Source: Pseudomonadota bacterium (GTDB lineage Bacteria > Pseudomonadota > Gammaproteobacteria > Burkholderiales > Burkholderiaceae_C). Taken from it: 7,489 bases of DNA. Location: NCBI GenBank assembly GCA_023394015.1, contig JAEXBL010000015.1, positions 1 to 7,489 on the forward strand, given 5' to 3'. Position 1 is the first letter of the stretch. The number at the start of each line of letters is the position of its first letter. Position numbers and translations under genes: made by a program. Under the pieces are notes generated by a model that did no database searches, was not told the origin of the DNA, and saw nothing but the letters and a program-made list of their open reading frames with translations. Below, piece by piece: positions 6,099 through 7,489 of the stretch.

Positions 6099-6104
6099 AT
6101 TATG
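6099..6104 (-). promoter_or_regulatory. Candidate -10 element upstream of dctP2
   Basis: CATAAT lies in the only relatively AT-rich patch of the 190-base gap before dctP2, preceded by CTTTCAGTTTCATCTC. It would give a leader of about 87 bases. No good -35 hexamer is visible at normal spacing, so the call rests on the -10 match, on position, and on the parallel element before dctP1. Confidence 0.3.
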
Positions 6105-6155
6105 GAGATGAAACTGAAAGCCTGTGCCGCGCCCAGGCCGGATCGCTGGAGAATG

Positions 6156-6188
6156 ATGGCGCCACGCCGCATCGGGGCGCGGCGCCAT
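6156..6188 (-). terminator. Strong hairpin after the ETF-QO gene (terminator-like, no T-run)
   Basis: Seven bases after the ETF-QO stop, ATGGCGCC-GCGCC pairs with GGCGT-GGCGCCAT around a 7-base loop (CCGATGC). The stem has 13 bp with one G-T wobble. The bases that follow on the minus strand (CATTCTCC) lack a T-run, so this is not a textbook intrinsic terminator. Position right behind the stop suggests a transcript 3'-end or mRNA-protecting hairpin separating the ETF-QO gene from the TRAP cluster. Confidence 0.5.
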
Positions 6189-6195
6189 GGCGCGA

Positions 6196-7489
6196 TCACA
6201 TGCCCGAGTAGTTGGGCCCGCCGCCGCCCTCGGGCGTGACCCAGACGATGTTCTGCGTCGGGTCCTTGATGTCGCAGGTCTTGCAGTGCACGCAGTTGGC
6301 GGCGTTGATCTGCAGACGCTGAGCGTTGCCGCCGGCGCTTTCGTCGGGCACGAACTCGTACACGGCGGCGGGGCAGTAGCGCGCCTCGGGGCCGGCGAAC
6401 TTGGCCAGGTTGACGTTGACCGGCACCGTGGGGTCCTTCAGCGTCAGGTGCGCGGGCTGGTTCTCCTCATGGTGCGTGTTGCTGATGAACACGCTGGAGA
6501 GGCGGTCGAAGGTGAGTTGGCCATCGGGCTTGGGGTAGTCGATGGGCTGGCAGTCGGCCGCGGGCTTGAGCTGCACGTGGTCGGGCTCGTGGCGGTGCAG
6601 GGTCCAGGGCACGTGGCCGCGCAGCGCGTACTGCTCGAAGCCGTTCATCAGCGTGCCCACCGACAGGCCGCGCTTGAACCAGTTCTTGAAGTTGCGGTCC
6701 TTGTTCAGTTCGGCCGCCAGCCAGCTGTGTTGGAAGGCGTCGGGGTAGGCTTCCAGTTCGTCGTGCTGGCGCCCGGCGGTGACGGCCTCGTAGGCGGCGG
6801 CGCCGGCCATCGAGCCGGTCTTGATGGCGGCGTGGCTGCCCTTGATGCGGCTGACGTTCAGGAAGCCGGCGTTGCAGCCCAGCAGCGCGCCGCCGGGGAA
6901 GATGGTCTTGGGCAGCGCCAGGATGCCGCCGGCGGTGATGGCCCGCGCGCCGTAGCTGATGCGCTTGGCGTTGACCTTGCCATCGTCGTCGGTGAAGTAC
7001 CACTTCACGCGCGGGTGGGTTTTCCAGCGCTGGAACTCCTCGAACGGGCTGAGGTGGGGGTTCTTGTAGTTCAGGCCGATCACGTAGCCGCAATAGACCT
7101 TGTTGTCCTCGGCGTGGTACATGAAGGCGCCGCCGTAGGTGTGCTCGTCCATCGGCCAGCCGGCGTTGTGCATCACGAAGCCGGGCGTGTGGCGGCTGGG
7201 GTCGATCTCCCACAGCTCCTTGATGCCGATGGCGTAGCTTTGCGGGTCGCTGTGGGCGTCGAGCTTGAAGCGCCCGATCAGGCGCCGGCCCAGGTGGCCG
7301 CGCGCGCCCTCGGCGAACAGCGTGTACTTGCCGTGCAGCTCCATGCCGAGCTGGAAGTTGTCGGTCGGCTGGCCATCCTTGCCGATACCCATGTTGCCGG
7401 TGGCCACGCCCTTGACGCTGCCATCCTCGTTGTACAGCACCTCGGCCGCGGGGAAGCCGGGGAAGATCTCCACGCCCAGGCCCTCGGCC
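6196..7489 (-). CDS. Electron transfer flavoprotein-ubiquinone oxidoreductase (ETF-QO), 5' part outside window
   Basis: This is the C-terminal 430 residues or so of ETF-QO, a membrane-associated FAD and 4Fe-4S protein. It takes electrons from reduced electron transfer flavoprotein (fed by acyl-CoA and related dehydrogenases) and passes them to ubiquinone. The frame is open to the window edge. The first visible residues, AEGLGVEIFPGFPAAEVLYN, are internal to the family, so the GTG at 7473 is an internal Val codon rather than a start. Landmarks are FAEGARGHLGRRL, GGALLGCNAGFLNVSRIKGS and GSMAGAAAYEAV of the FAD region. The four cluster cysteines are one in RYCPAAVYEF (codon 6373-6375) and three in CVHCKTCDIKDP (codons 6292-6294, 6283-6285, 6274-6276). 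The C-terminus GGGGPNYSGM is typical. About 120-140 N-terminal residues are missing only because of the window. No sequence link to the TRAP genes is seen. Confidence 0.96.
   Translation of the reverse strand, partial: AEGLGVEIFPGFPAAEVLYNEDGSVKGVATGNMGIGKDGQPTDNFQLGMELHGKYTLFAEGARGHLGRRLIGRFKLDAHSDPQSYAIGIKELWEIDPSRHTPGFVMHNAGWPMDEHTYGGAFMYHAEDNKVYCGYVIGLNYKNPHLSPFEEFQRWKTHPRVKWYFTDDDGKVNAKRISYGARAITAGGILALPKTIFPGGALLGCNAGFLNVSRIKGSHAAIKTGSMAGAAAYEAVTAGRQHDELEAYPDAFQHSWLAAELNKDRNFKNWFKRGLSVGTLMNGFEQYALRGHVPWTLHRHEPDHVQLKPAADCQPIDYPKPDGQLTFDRLSSVFISNTHHEENQPAHLTLKDPTVPVNVNLAKFAGPEARYCPAAVYEFVPDESAGGNAQRLQINAANCVHCKTCDIKDPTQNIVWVTPEGGGGPNYSGM

Noticed and set aside
6006..6188. N-terminal extension of dctP2 to the ATG at 6188
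   Set aside because: It would place about 60 Arg/His/Pro-rich residues ahead of a clear Sec signal peptide and would begin inside the hairpin after ETF-QO. The ATG at 6005 has a GGAG and matches the paralog.
6196..7473. GTG at 7473 as the start of a short ETF-QO
   Set aside because: The frame continues to the window edge with family-like residues (AEGLG before VEIFPGF), so the gene is cut by the window rather than truncated.

Overview
This is a GC-rich stretch (clearly above 60% G+C by eye) in which every supported gene lies on the minus strand. Protein content and style suggest a betaproteobacterium of the order Burkholderiales, probably Comamonadaceae (relatives of Acidovorax). The reasons are a gcvT-gcvH pair under a tandem glycine riboswitch, a DctP/DctQ/DctM TRAP transporter, ETF-ubiquinone oxidoreductase, and a C-rich/G-rich intergenic hairpin of a kind I recall from that family. 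The taxonomic call is inference from style, not from a search.

Read in the direction of transcription (high to low coordinates), the window starts inside an ETF-ubiquinone oxidoreductase gene (7489-6196), which lacks its N-terminus. A strong 13-bp hairpin follows its stop. Next come two tandem paralogous periplasmic TRAP binding proteins, dctP2 (6005-5034) and dctP1 (4897-3914), whose mature parts are about 77% identical by hand count. A canonical intrinsic terminator (3874-3838) follows dctP1. The small permease dctQ (3822-3328) comes next, then a repeat-like spacer, and then the large permease dctM (3188-1914). Only a short gap separates dctM from a tandem glycine riboswitch (about 1866-1696). 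The riboswitch is followed by gcvT (1629-484) and gcvH (415-50), the aminomethyltransferase and lipoyl carrier of the glycine cleavage system. gcvP would be expected just beyond the left edge but is not visible.

The TRAP genes together make a sodium-coupled organic-acid uptake system with two alternative binding proteins; the substrate cannot be read from the sequence. The gcv genes oxidise glycine to CO2, ammonia and methylene-tetrahydrofolate when glycine is plentiful. No terminator is obvious between dctM and the riboswitch, so TRAP transcription may run into gcv, with the riboswitch gating what is expressed.

I found no previously undescribed multi-gene system. The signals most worth a second look are regulatory. 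One is a 10-bp pairing that would hide the gcvT Shine-Dalgarno and competes with helix P1 of aptamer 2. Another is a strong terminator inside the TRAP cluster that leaves no room for a separate dctQ promoter. The last is the repeat-like insertion between dctQ and dctM.
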